Assembly: GCA_944373065.1 (NCBI GenBank) | Contig: CALWAJ010000021.1 | Coordinates: forward strand, 1 to 15,941 | Direction: 5' to 3' | Length of the DNA stretch: 15,941 bases | From: an uncultured Bacilli bacterium | GTDB taxonomy: Bacteria > Bacillota_I > Bacilli_A > RF39 > UBA660 | Part shown: positions 1 through 6,682 of the stretch, one piece after another | Layout of the letters: every line of letters starts with the position of its first letter | Position numbering within the stretch: the first letter of the stretch is position 1 | Notes under the pieces: model-generated | Seen by the model: the letters and a program-made list of their open reading frames with translations, nothing else | Told to the model about the DNA's origin: nothing | Databases searched by the model: none | Made by a program: the position numbers and the translations under genes

Positions 1-438
1 GGACAAAAAACAATCGCGACAATGGAAAGTTGTACTGGTGGAGGAGTAGTTAATGCTATTACTAATTGTGAAGGTGCAAGTGAAGTTTTAAAATACAGTG
101 CTGTAACTTATTCCAATGAATATAAAGTTAAAATGGGGGTACCTAAAGAAGTAATAGATAAATATACTGTCTATAGTATGGAAACTGCAATAGAGATGAG
201 TAAAGCAATTAGTATTTTTGCAAATAGTAATTATGGAATAGGTATAACAGGAAAACTTAATAGAAGTGACCCTAATAATCCTACAGGTGATGATAATACT
301 GTATATATTTGTATCTATGATAGAGATAATAACAAATTTTATAAAGAAAAGATGACTGTTAATAAGGAAAGTAGAGCCTTAAATAAAGAACATATTATTG
401 AAAAGATTATAACAATGTTACTAGATATTATAAAGTAA
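1..438 (+). CDS. pncC: CinA C-terminal / PncC family nicotinamide-nucleotide amidase (5' partial)
   Basis: The frame is open from the first base of the window (GQKTIAT before the first ATG at 22), so the N-terminus lies outside. The stretch TIATMESCTGGGVV matches the TxAxAESCTGG signature of the CinA C-terminal domain, and later YSNEYKVKMGVP and GIGITG match the conserved YSNExK-LGV and GVTG/AITG segments. Family members hydrolyse nicotinamide mononucleotide to nicotinate mononucleotide in cytoplasmic NAD recycling. The segment after GITG (KLNRSDPNNPTGDD) differs from the usual GPGGGTxxKPVGTV loop, so this is a divergent subfamily. About 145 residues are visible, close to the size of a stand-alone PncC domain; whether an N-terminal MoCF-like CinA domain exists cannot be seen. 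The next two genes, an NrtR-like regulator and NAD kinase, support an NAD role. Confidence 0.85.
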   Translation, partial: GQKTIATMESCTGGGVVNAITNCEGASEVLKYSAVTYSNEYKVKMGVPKEVIDKYTVYSMETAIEMSKAISIFANSNYGIGITGKLNRSDPNNPTGDDNTVYICIYDRDNNKFYKEKMTVNKESRALNKEHIIEKIITMLLDIIK

Positions 439-455
439 CATTTTTCTAAGAATTA

Positions 456-464
456 TGTTATAAT
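456..464 (+). promoter_or_regulatory. Extended -10 promoter element before nrtR-like gene
   Basis: TGTTATAAT reads as an extended -10 (TGn-TATAAT). No good -35 lies 17 bases upstream. Transcription would start near 471, which would make the ATG at 471 leaderless and favours the ATG at 489 as the true start. The same stretch contains a small palindrome (ATTAT-GTT-ATAAT) that could bind an autoregulator, but in such AT-rich DNA this is weak. Confidence 0.45.
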
Positions 465-488
465 CAAATTATGAAAAAGAGGTGTAGC

Positions 489-1322
489 ATGGAAAAAGTT
501 TATAATAGTGAAGAAGAATTCCTAAAAGATTATAATGCTAAAGATTTTGACCAATTATCAATGACAGCAGATATCCTTTTAATTAGTGTATCTAGTGAAA
601 AGACAAGTAATTATCGTAAAAACAGTAAAAAGATGATGAGCATTCTTTTAGTAAAACGAAATGATTATCCTTTTAAAGGTAAATGGTGCTTACCTGGCGG
701 CTTTTTAAATCCTAAAACAGAAACATTAGAAAGCTGTGCTAAAAGGGTATTAAAAAGAGAAACTAACCTATCTAATATCTATTTAGAACAGCTATATACA
801 TATGATGCTTTAGATAGAGACCCAAGGACAAGAGTAGTATCAACTTCATATATTGCTCTAGTCGATAAAAATAGCTTAACTGAGATGATTAATCCTAATG
901 CTTGTTGGTTTGATGTTATTCTAATAGAAGAAAAAGATAATATTGTAGATATTTCTCTTACTAATGGGAAAGAGACTATAAATTTATCAATAAAAAAGAC
1001 TTTAAGAGAAAAAACTACTGATAGATACAGTTTTAAAGCAAGAAAAAATGTTTTAGCTTTTGACCACGACTTAGTAGTATTAGCAGGTCTTGAAAGACTA
1101 AAGAATAAAGTAAATTATACTGATATAGTCTTTAATATGATGCCAGAATATTTCACTTTAGGAGAATTACAACAAGTCTATGAAGTAATACTTAACAAAA
1201 AGTTATTAGATCCTGCCTTTAGAAGAATTATTAAAGACAAAGTAGAAAAAACTGATAAAATGACATCCGGTGAAGGTCATAGACCATCAGTATTATTTAA
1301 ATATAGGAAGAGAAATGATTAA
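489..1322 (+). CDS. nrtR: NrtR-like Nudix / winged-helix regulator of NAD metabolism
   Basis: The protein (277 aa from ATG 489) has an N-terminal Nudix domain and a C-terminal winged-helix region (around residues 218-275, beginning YFTLGELQQVYE). This is the domain order of NrtR, a repressor of NAD-biosynthesis genes that senses ADP-ribose. The Nudix box begins PGGFL at residues 69-73 but reads RVLKRETN where the hydrolase consensus has RExxEExG, so two catalytic acidic positions are lost; this fits a sensing rather than a hydrolytic domain. The C-terminal FRR and GHRPSVLFKY segments also match NrtR-type winged helices. I chose 489 over the upstream in-frame ATG at 471 because AAGAGGTG sits seven bases before 489. 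It follows pncC and overlaps nadK by eight bases, so it probably regulates its own NAD operon. An ADP-ribose pyrophosphatase is the alternative. Confidence 0.82.
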   Translation: MEKVYNSEEEFLKDYNAKDFDQLSMTADILLISVSSEKTSNYRKNSKKMMSILLVKRNDYPFKGKWCLPGGFLNPKTETLESCAKRVLKRETNLSNIYLEQLYTYDALDRDPRTRVVSTSYIALVDKNSLTEMINPNACWFDVILIEEKDNIVDISLTNGKETINLSIKKTLREKTTDRYSFKARKNVLAFDHDLVVLAGLERLKNKVNYTDIVFNMMPEYFTLGELQQVYEVILNKKLLDPAFRRIIKDKVEKTDKMTSGEGHRPSVLFKYRKRND

Positions 1323-2114
1323 GATAAATAGAATCAAATTATTCGTAAATGACAACTTAAAGTCAAAAAAAATCTCTGATATTGTTAAATCTAAATTAAA
1401 AGAAAAAGGTTTTAAAATAGTTACCAAGAACTATGATTTAGGTATTGCCATCGGTGGAGATGGAGCCTTTCTAAGGATGGTTAAAGCAAGTGATTTTGAT
1501 AGTAAATGCTACTATATTGGTATAAACACAGGAACACTTGGTTTTGCCATGGAACTTAGTTTTGATGATATAGATAAATTTATCGAAAAGCTTTCTTTAG
1601 GAGAATTAAAATGTGAAAAAATAGGTATTGGAGAAATAGAGATATTTACTAAAGAAAATACATTTAAACACTTTACTTTAAATGAACTTGTTTTAAGAGA
1701 ACAAGAACTTAACACTGCTAGATTTAAAGTTCTAATAAATGATGAACTATTAGAAAACTATGTTGGTGATGGTTTATTAGTATCAACATCATTTGGTTCA
1801 ACAGCTTATAACCTTAGTTTTGGAGGTTCAATCGTCTATAATACCTTTCATACCTTACAACTTACACCTATCGCTCCCTTAAATTCTAAAAGTTATCGCA
1901 ATTTACTTAACTCTTTGATTGTTCCCGGAAAAAAACTATTTCTATAAGACCAGAAGTAATTAGTAAAAATATTCTAGTTAGTATTGATGGGGATAACTAT
2001 AACTACGATAATGTTATAAGTATAGATACTTATATAGGTAATAAAGAAATTAATATTTTAAGGATGAAAGACTATGATATGATTAAGAAAATTAATGAAA
2101 AATTCTTAAAATAG
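1315..2114 (+). CDS. nadK: NAD kinase, split by a -1 frameshift in an A7 tract
   Basis: NAD kinase phosphorylates NAD to NADP in the cytoplasm. The catalytic GGDG motif is at residues 47-50 (IAIGGDGAFLRM), followed by GINTGTLGFAMEL, the NE motif in LNELVL, and GDGLLVSTSFGSTAYNLSFGG, all in the family order. ATG 1315 overlaps the previous stop (ATGATTAA) and has AGGAAGAG as ribosome binding site. The zero frame ends early at 1947, just after VPGKK. The -1 frame continues in register as TISIRPEVI...SIDG and runs to TAG at 2112-2114, giving 266 residues in total, normal for the family. The break is in a run of seven A at 1929-1935, which is in the A-AAA-AAA register of a -1 slippery site. A sequencing error, a true mutation, or rescue by ribosomal or polymerase slippage are all possible. 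Confidence 0.85.
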
Positions 2115-2167
2115 GTCTATAAATATAAAAAATACATAATATTTATTAGAAAAAATATTTACAATAA

Positions 2168-2196
2168 TTGACAAGCAAATAACAATAGTGTAAAAT
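2168..2196 (+). promoter_or_regulatory. Promoter of tRNA-Cys
   Basis: Perfect -35 TTGACA at 2168-2173, a 17-base spacer, and -10 TAAAAT at 2191-2196. It lies 33 bases before the tRNA, a usual distance for a stable-RNA gene. Confidence 0.8.
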
Positions 2197-2229
2197 TATA
2201 TATGCAATTACAAGTTAATTGCATCTTAT

Positions 2230-2303
2230 GGGTCTATAGCCAAGTGGTAAGGCACAGGACTGCAACTCCTCGATCGTTGGTTCAAATCCGACTAGGCCCT
2301 CCA
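2230..2303 (+). tRNA. trnC: tRNA-Cys (GCA)
   Basis: A complete cloverleaf: acceptor stem GGGTCTA pairs with TAGGCCC (one G-T pair), the anticodon loop CTGCAAC carries GCA, the T loop is TTCAAAT, the discriminator base is T as expected for cysteine, and the CCA end is encoded. It stands as a single-gene unit between a strong promoter and an intrinsic terminator. Confidence 0.95.
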
Positions 2304-2314
2304 AATTGCAAGAT

Positions 2315-2341
2315 AAGAGCGAAAAGCTCTTTTTCTTTTTC
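2315..2341 (+). terminator. Intrinsic terminator of tRNA-Cys
   Basis: Stem AAGAGC / GCTCTT with loop GAAAA, followed directly by a T-rich tail (TTTTCTTTTTC). Confidence 0.8.
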
Positions 2342-2352
2342 TAAAAAATGGC

Positions 2353-2370
2353 TATAATAATTATAGGAGT
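2353..2370 (+). promoter_or_regulatory. Candidate -10 and ribosome binding site of the transglutaminase-like gene
   Basis: TATAAT at 2353-2358 stands just after the tRNA-Cys terminator, and AGGAGT at 2365-2370 is the ribosome binding site for ATG 2377. No clear -35 is visible, and the predicted start of transcription is very close to the ribosome binding site, so the promoter call is tentative. Confidence 0.4.
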
Positions 2371-2376
2371 GATACT

Positions 2377-3390
2377 ATGATGCCTTATGGATATGACAAA
2401 CCTATAACTTCTTTTGGTAAGAAATTTATAACTACTGCCCATCCTAGCAAAAACTTTATCAAAAGAGTAGAAAGAAATTTACCGGTCAATAGTAATGAGA
2501 GTTCTATAGCTTTAAAGCTTTATAATAATCTTAATAGTTGTTTAGTATATAACGAAGAATTTGTCGCTTTTAATCAGGATATAAGTATTGGTTTTATGAG
2601 TAAAATTTATAACAAACAGATTAATGAATTTAATGTGCAAGATAATGATGCCATCTGTAAAAGTTGGGCTGAGTTATTTTCATATTTCTTAACAAGGAAC
2701 AATATTGAAAATGTTATTAATGATATGGCTTTTCATAGATATGTAATCTTTAAAGCCGATGGCTATGTTTTTAAAGCTGATGCGACAGAATTAAAGGAAA
2801 GCTATACTAAAATGGATGATTTAACAAGAGCAAAACTACAATTAAAACCCGAGGGATTAACAGCATTAATTCAAACAGAGAATGGTGTAGAATATGTGAA
2901 TATTTATGACTTGGGCTTACATTTAGATGAAAATATAGATTTAACATTTGATAACTTTCAAAATAAAACTAATATGTTAATTAATAAATTAAAAGAAGAA
3001 ACAAACTTTGGAAAAAAGTATTATGAAGATGATATAGAAGAAAAATTCAATCTTATAAATGAATTATTACAAGAAGAAACTCTAGACTCATTAGCAGGAA
3101 TTCAATATATTAATAATCTAATAAGAATGTTTTTCTCTAATGATGAGTTAAAACATTTTACTTATAACTACTATAAAGAAAAAGAAGGAAACAGATATAG
3201 AATTATTGAAGTTATAAATTATAATGAAAATTCTAAAGCTAAAGAAACAGACTTTGACTATGATAATTTTGAAGGTATTAATTTTATTTATAGAGGAAAG
3301 GGATTAGAAGAATATAGTAAAAGAAAAACTAGAAAAATTAAAGAAGCATCAGATAAAATAGATGAAGAGGTTATAGAGAGGAATAGATAA
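2377..3390 (+). CDS. Transglutaminase-like cysteine-protease-fold protein, function unknown
   Basis: This 337-aa protein has the arrangement of a transglutaminase-like catalytic core: Cys94 in DAICKSWAELFSYFL, His120 in MAFHRYVIF, and Asp135 in FKADATEL. The same order is found in bacterial transglutaminase-like proteins (CxSxA, then HxW/HRxV, then DxT). There is no signal peptide or membrane segment, so it should be cytoplasmic. The C-terminal half is highly charged and Lys/Glu-rich (KEKEGNRYRIIEVINYNE and a basic tail), with no recognised domain. It starts at ATG 2377 (a second in-frame ATG is at 2380) behind AGGAGT. The following 85-aa gene begins one base after its stop, so the two are probably co-transcribed. 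Substrate and role are unknown; the fold call rests only on the spacing and context of the triad. Confidence 0.6.
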   Translation: MMPYGYDKPITSFGKKFITTAHPSKNFIKRVERNLPVNSNESSIALKLYNNLNSCLVYNEEFVAFNQDISIGFMSKIYNKQINEFNVQDNDAICKSWAELFSYFLTRNNIENVINDMAFHRYVIFKADGYVFKADATELKESYTKMDDLTRAKLQLKPEGLTALIQTENGVEYVNIYDLGLHLDENIDLTFDNFQNKTNMLINKLKEETNFGKKYYEDDIEEKFNLINELLQEETLDSLAGIQYINNLIRMFFSNDELKHFTYNYYKEKEGNRYRIIEVINYNENSKAKETDFDYDNFEGINFIYRGKGLEEYSKRKTRKIKEASDKIDEEVIERNR

Positions 3391-3391
3391 T

Positions 3392-3649
3392 ATGCAAGAG
3401 TTAAGAGATTTAGTTGCTAAGGAGATTTCTTTATATGAAAAAACTGGCTGTCAAAATGATATATATAAATTAAAAAAATTAAAAATAATAGAAGAGATAT
3501 TTGAAGATGAAGGGTGCTTTTTTAAGATGAAAAGGGAAGATGCTTTGCATATTTTAGAAGAATTAGGCATAAATAATTATGAAGACTACTATAAAAAGCT
3601 AATAAGTTATAACAAATTTCAAAAAAATATCGAAAATTTTAATATTTAA
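3392..3649 (+). CDS. Small charged hypothetical protein
   Basis: An 85-aa protein rich in Lys, Glu and Ile, with predicted helical character (MQELRDLVAKEISLYEK, then KLKKLKIIEEIFEDE) and two Cys (C20, C42). It begins one base after the stop of the transglutaminase-like gene, with GAGAGGA in that gene's last codons as ribosome binding site, so it is translated from the same message. No membrane segment or known motif is visible. The tight coupling suggests that it works with its upstream neighbour, but I cannot name a family. Confidence 0.6.
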   Translation: MQELRDLVAKEISLYEKTGCQNDIYKLKKLKIIEEIFEDEGCFFKMKREDALHILEELGINNYEDYYKKLISYNKFQKNIENFNI

Positions 3650-3661
3650 TTAAATTTTTGC

Positions 3662-3689
3662 TTGATACTTTAGAAAAATATGGTACAAT
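3662..3689 (+). promoter_or_regulatory. Promoter of tRNA-Gly
   Basis: TTGATA at 3662-3667, a 16-base spacer, and TACAAT at 3684-3689 with an extended TGG in front of it. Confidence 0.7.
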
Positions 3690-3706
3690 ATATATGTATC
3701 TTGAAT

Positions 3707-3781
3707 GCGGATGTAGTTTAGTGGTTAGAATACGGCCTTGCCAAGGCTGTGACGGGGATTCGATTTCCCTCATCCGCTCCA
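3707..3781 (+). tRNA. trnG: tRNA-Gly (GCC)
   Basis: Acceptor stem GCGGATG pairs with CATCCGC, the anticodon stem CCTTG...CAAGG encloses GCC, the T loop is TTCGATT, and TCCA at the 3' end is encoded. This tRNA reads GGC and GGT. Confidence 0.95.
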
Positions 3782-3800
3782 ATTTATTTTTAAGTAATAC

Positions 3801-3829
3801 TTGACTGTTTGGCAAAAAAGTGCTAATAT
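3801..3829 (+). promoter_or_regulatory. Promoter of tRNA-Arg / tRNA-Pro
   Basis: TTGACT at 3801-3806, a 17-base spacer ending in TGC, and TAATAT at 3824-3829, so an extended -10. It lies between tRNA-Gly and tRNA-Arg and gives the last two tRNAs a second start. No terminator separates it from tRNA-Gly. Confidence 0.7.
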
Positions 3830-3850
3830 ACACATAGCTTGAATGTCAAT

Positions 3851-3927
<77 letters not shown>

Positions 3928-3934
3928 TTAATAT

Positions 3935-4011
3935 CGGGAAGTGGCTCAACTTGGTAGAGCACTTGGTTTGGGACCAAGGGGTTGCAGGTTCAAATCCTGT
4001 CTTCCCGACCA
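3935..4011 (+). tRNA. trnP: tRNA-Pro (TGG)
   Basis: Acceptor stem CGGGAAG pairs with CTTCCCG, the anticodon loop TTTGGGA carries TGG, the T loop is TTCAAAT, and ACCA is encoded. It begins seven bases after tRNA-Arg and must be processed from the same transcript. Confidence 0.95.
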
Positions 4012-4022
4012 TTTAGTTTATT

Positions 4023-4046
4023 AACTCTTATAATAAGAGTTTTTTT
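4023..4046 (+). terminator. Intrinsic terminator of the tRNA cluster
   Basis: Perfect 8-bp stem AACTCTTA / TAAGAGTT with loop TAA, running into seven T. Confidence 0.85.
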
Positions 4047-4052
4047 CATAGA

Positions 4053-4092
4053 AAAAAGTTGTATGGATATTGTTAAATCTATACAACTTTTT
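4053..4092 (-). terminator. Intrinsic terminator of the LysM-GH18 gene
   Basis: A 12-bp inverted repeat (AAAAAGTTGTAT at 4053-4064, ATACAACTTTTT at 4081-4092) begins within the stop codon of the minus-strand gene and ends in a T run on that strand. Its flanks are A-rich and T-rich on both sides, so it could also stop plus-strand read-through from the tRNAs. Confidence 0.7.
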
Positions 4093-5212
4093 AAAATTTC
4101 TCTACTTGAAAATTATTATTTAAAACAGCATAACCTTGTGGAAAATAATTCATAACTGTCCAAAATGAAACACCACCTAGATTATATTTCGTTACAAGGT
4201 CTAACTTAGCTTTAATACTTCTAGCATCTTCAAACCAAACAATATGTAAAGCGCCGTTTTCATCCTTATAATAGAAATACGGAGCCTTTGCAACAGGGTC
4301 AAACTGTATTTCCACTCCTTTTTCAGCAGCAAGGGCAACAGCATTAGTATTAGATATTGATTTAGCAGGTCTTCCTTGTTCATAAGGTAAAGTAAAGTCA
4401 TAACCATAGTTAGGAATTCCCATTAATATCTTTTTACTAGGTATAGCCGTAACTGCATATTGTATTACTCGTTCTACTTGATTAAGTGGTGCCACTGCCA
4501 TAGGAGGACCATAAGTATAGCCCCATTCATAAGTCATTAAAATAACATAATTAGCTAAACGTCCGTGTGTTGCATAATCATGAGCTTCATACAAAGTCCC
4601 AACTTGATTTTCTCGAACTTTAGGAGCAAGTGCAGTTGTTATGATAAACTCCTCTTCACGTAATCTAGTTACAACCTTTTCTAAAAAGGCATTATATAAT
4701 TCTTTATCCATTGGATAGACATATTCAAAATCAATATCTACTCCAGCATAACCTTTATTTTTTAGAGTTGTTATTAAATTATTAATCAACCTATCTTGAA
4801 CATTATCATTCGCTAATATATCATGGGCAAGCTCACTTTCAAATCTTCCCGAACTACCTATATTAGTCATAACTAACATAGGCAAGGTATTATTATCTTT
4901 AGCAGCTTTTATAACTCTACTATCGTTAATAGGAACAAGATTTCCCTCACTAGTAACCTGGTGACTAAAAATACTAATAAAAGTTAAATTAGGTAAAGTT
5001 AAAGCCAGGGTAGTATCACTAATAGTCGGATAAGCATAGCCATTTACTAAAATATTAGGTAACACTTTAGTAGGAATTACTAAAGCTTGTCCAATCATTA
5101 AGCGATTAATATTTGATAGTCCATTAATATCGGTTATATCTCTTACACTCACTCCAAATTTTCTTGCAATACCATAAAGTGTATCACCACGTTGTACTGT
5201 ATAAATAGTCAA
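4091..5212 (-). CDS. LysM-GH18 glycosidase, spore cortex-lytic (SleL/YaaH) type
   Basis: A 373-aa protein with one LysM peptidoglycan-binding module at residues 3-48 (YTVQRGDTLYGIARKFGVS...ALVIP) and a glycoside hydrolase family 18 barrel from about residue 52 to the end. The GH18 DxDxE motif is intact as D159-I-D161-F-E163. SleL/YaaH-type enzymes are N-acetylglucosaminidases that cut spore cortex peptidoglycan during germination; they also lack a signal peptide because they are packed into the spore from the mother cell, and none is present here. SleL of Bacillus usually has two LysM repeats, this has one. The start is TTG at 5210-5212, supported by AAGGAG eight bases upstream and by the LysM module starting at once. 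It lies 49 bases after yitT-like on the same strand and is probably co-transcribed. A vegetative wall hydrolase is the alternative. Confidence 0.85.
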   Translation of the reverse strand: MTIYTVQRGDTLYGIARKFGVSVRDITDINGLSNINRLMIGQALVIPTKVLPNILVNGYAYPTISDTTLALTLPNLTFISIFSHQVTSEGNLVPINDSRVIKAAKDNNTLPMLVMTNIGSSGRFESELAHDILANDNVQDRLINNLITTLKNKGYAGVDIDFEYVYPMDKELYNAFLEKVVTRLREEEFIITTALAPKVRENQVGTLYEAHDYATHGRLANYVILMTYEWGYTYGPPMAVAPLNQVERVIQYAVTAIPSKKILMGIPNYGYDFTLPYEQGRPAKSISNTNAVALAAEKGVEIQFDPVAKAPYFYYKDENGALHIVWFEDARSIKAKLDLVTKYNLGGVSFWTVMNYFPQGYAVLNNNFQVEKF

Positions 5213-5261
5213 AGTATCAACTCCTTACACTTTAAGTATATGAGAAAAGATTAATTTATTA

Positions 5262-6149
5262 TCATTTTATTCTTGAACTATCTCTTTTTGTACGTAATCT
5301 TTTAGTAGATTTTATATGATTTCCAATAATATCAGATACATCTAATATAGATATAAAAGCGCTTTCATCCATCTCTTCTGCTATTTTTCTAAGTTCAAAG
5401 ACTTCCATTCTTGTTAAAACACAATACATAACTTCTTTTTCTCCAGATAAAAGGCCTTTACCATTAATTCTAGTAACAGTTCTTCCCAATCTTTTATATA
5501 TTTCGCTCGCCATATCAGTACCTTTTTCTGTAACAATTAAAGCAGCTTTCGCTTGTTCTAATCCTTCAGAAACTAAATCAATTACTTTATAAGTTATAAA
5601 ATAAGTCAAAACAGAGTATAAAGCTCTATCAATTCCAAAAGTTAAAGCTGCTATACCATAAATAAAAAAGTTAAAAATCATAACAATCTGTCCTACAGAA
5701 AGAGAAGTTTTTTTACTTATAACAAGTGCTACAGATTCAGTGCCGTCAATACATGCTCCAAGTCTTATAATTAATCCAACTCCAATACCAAGTAAGACAC
5801 CTCCAAAGACAGTAGCAAGTAATATCTCATCTGTTACTTCGTGAAAAGACTCAAAGAAATTAAGAGAGATAGAAAAAACTAACATACTAAAAATCGTTCT
5901 TATTAAAAATCTTTTTCCTAAATTACGATATCCTATATAGACAAAAGGAATATTTATAAGAATAACTAAAATACTAATAGGTATAGAAAAGACTTTAGAA
6001 ACGATAATAGATATACCAGTAACTCCTCCATCTAAAATGTTATTAGGAATTAAAAAAGTATCTAATGAATATGATGCTAAAATAACTCCTAGCATAATTA
6101 ATAAATAAGATATTATTGTTTTGATATAATTGTTTTTAATTTTTACCAT
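5262..6149 (-). CDS. YitT family membrane protein (DUF161/DUF2179)
   Basis: A 295-aa protein with about six hydrophobic segments in the first 190 residues, including TIISYLLIMLGVILASYS and GGVLLGIGVGLIIRLG, followed by a soluble C-terminal domain of about 90 residues (KAALIVTEKG...RTVTRINGKGLLSGEKEVMYCVLTRMEV). The sequence PNNILDGGVTGISIIVSK and GACIDGTESVALVISKK are hallmark segments of the YitT/YpjC/YebE family; the C-terminal part is the DUF2179 ligand-binding-like domain. The transported substrate, if any, is not known for the family. ATG at 6147-6149 has a good AGGAGG ten bases upstream. A -10-like TATAAT lies on the minus strand at 6169-6174. The spore-type hydrolase gene downstream is likely in the same transcript. 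Confidence 0.88.
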   Translation of the reverse strand: MVKIKNNYIKTIISYLLIMLGVILASYSLDTFLIPNNILDGGVTGISIIVSKVFSIPISILVILINIPFVYIGYRNLGKRFLIRTIFSMLVFSISLNFFESFHEVTDEILLATVFGGVLLGIGVGLIIRLGACIDGTESVALVISKKTSLSVGQIVMIFNFFIYGIAALTFGIDRALYSVLTYFITYKVIDLVSEGLEQAKAALIVTEKGTDMASEIYKRLGRTVTRINGKGLLSGEKEVMYCVLTRMEVFELRKIAEEMDESAFISILDVSDIIGNHIKSTKRLRTKRDSSRIK

Positions 6150-6168
6150 TATAATAACCTCCTATATC

Positions 6169-6174
6169 ATTATA
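6169..6174 (-). promoter_or_regulatory. Candidate -10 of the yitT-like gene
   Basis: TATAAT on the minus strand directly after TG, twenty bases before the start codon with AGGAGG between. The matching -35 position is poor. Confidence 0.45.
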
Positions 6175-6194
6175 CATGAAAATTAATATATTTT

Positions 6195-6223
6195 TTGTAT
6201 TTTTATGAAAAAGAATATATAAT
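6195..6223 (+). promoter_or_regulatory. Promoter of the GNAT-dut-oxidoreductase operon
   Basis: TTGTAT at 6195-6200, a 17-base spacer and TATAAT at 6218-6223. A second TATAAT at 6238-6243 is too close to the start codon at 6256 to be the main one. The region between this and the yitT-like start is a divergent promoter region. Confidence 0.55.
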
Positions 6224-6255
6224 TAACTTATAAATATTATAATGGATGTGAGAAA

Positions 6256-6672
6256 ATGAACGAGTTAGTAATAAAAAAATATAATAATGTTTATTTTGAA
6301 GAGGTTGTTGAATTATTAAAAAGTAGTTTTGATATAAATAATAATATAGATTTAATTGAAGATAATGCTAATAGTTTTAGTATCATTGCAACTATAGATG
6401 AGAAAGTAGTAGGACATATTAGAGTTGATAAATTAAAAAATATTGGTAAAAACTGCTATTACTATTATTTGAATTATATATGTGTTGATAGTAATTATCA
6501 AAATAAAAATATAGGTACAGCCTTGTTAAATTATATTTTTGAATATGCTAAAGGTGATAATATAAAATATATAGAATTAACTTCAAATAAAAAAAGATTA
6601 GTTGCTAATCATTTATATTTAAAGGCGGGATTTGATATTAGAGATACTAATGTATTTAAAAAAGATATTTAA
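6256..6672 (+). CDS. GNAT family N-acetyltransferase
   Basis: A 138-aa cytoplasmic protein with the GNAT fold. Motif A is seen in YICVDSNYQNKNIGTALLNYI, where QNKNIGTA is the Q/RxxGxG/A acetyl-CoA pyrophosphate loop, and motif B in the C-terminal ANHLYLKAGFDI, the usual A..fYeklGF end of the fold. The acceptor substrate cannot be deduced. ATG 6256 is preceded by GGATGTGAG. The dUTPase gene starts ten bases after its stop, so it is the first gene of a three-gene operon. Confidence 0.85.
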   Translation: MNELVIKKYNNVYFEEVVELLKSSFDINNNIDLIEDNANSFSIIATIDEKVVGHIRVDKLKNIGKNCYYYYLNYICVDSNYQNKNIGTALLNYIFEYAKGDNIKYIELTSNKKRLVANHLYLKAGFDIRDTNVFKKDI

Positions 6673-6682
6673 AGGAGAAAGC

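Noticed and set aside
1512..1715. A 67-codon minus-strand frame within nadK
   Set aside because: It is opposite conserved NAD kinase sequence and has no start signal.
2115..2167. A terminator after nadK
   Set aside because: Only A-T pairs in a loose stem (ATAAATAT / ATATTTAT) without a clean T run; expected by chance in such AT-rich DNA.
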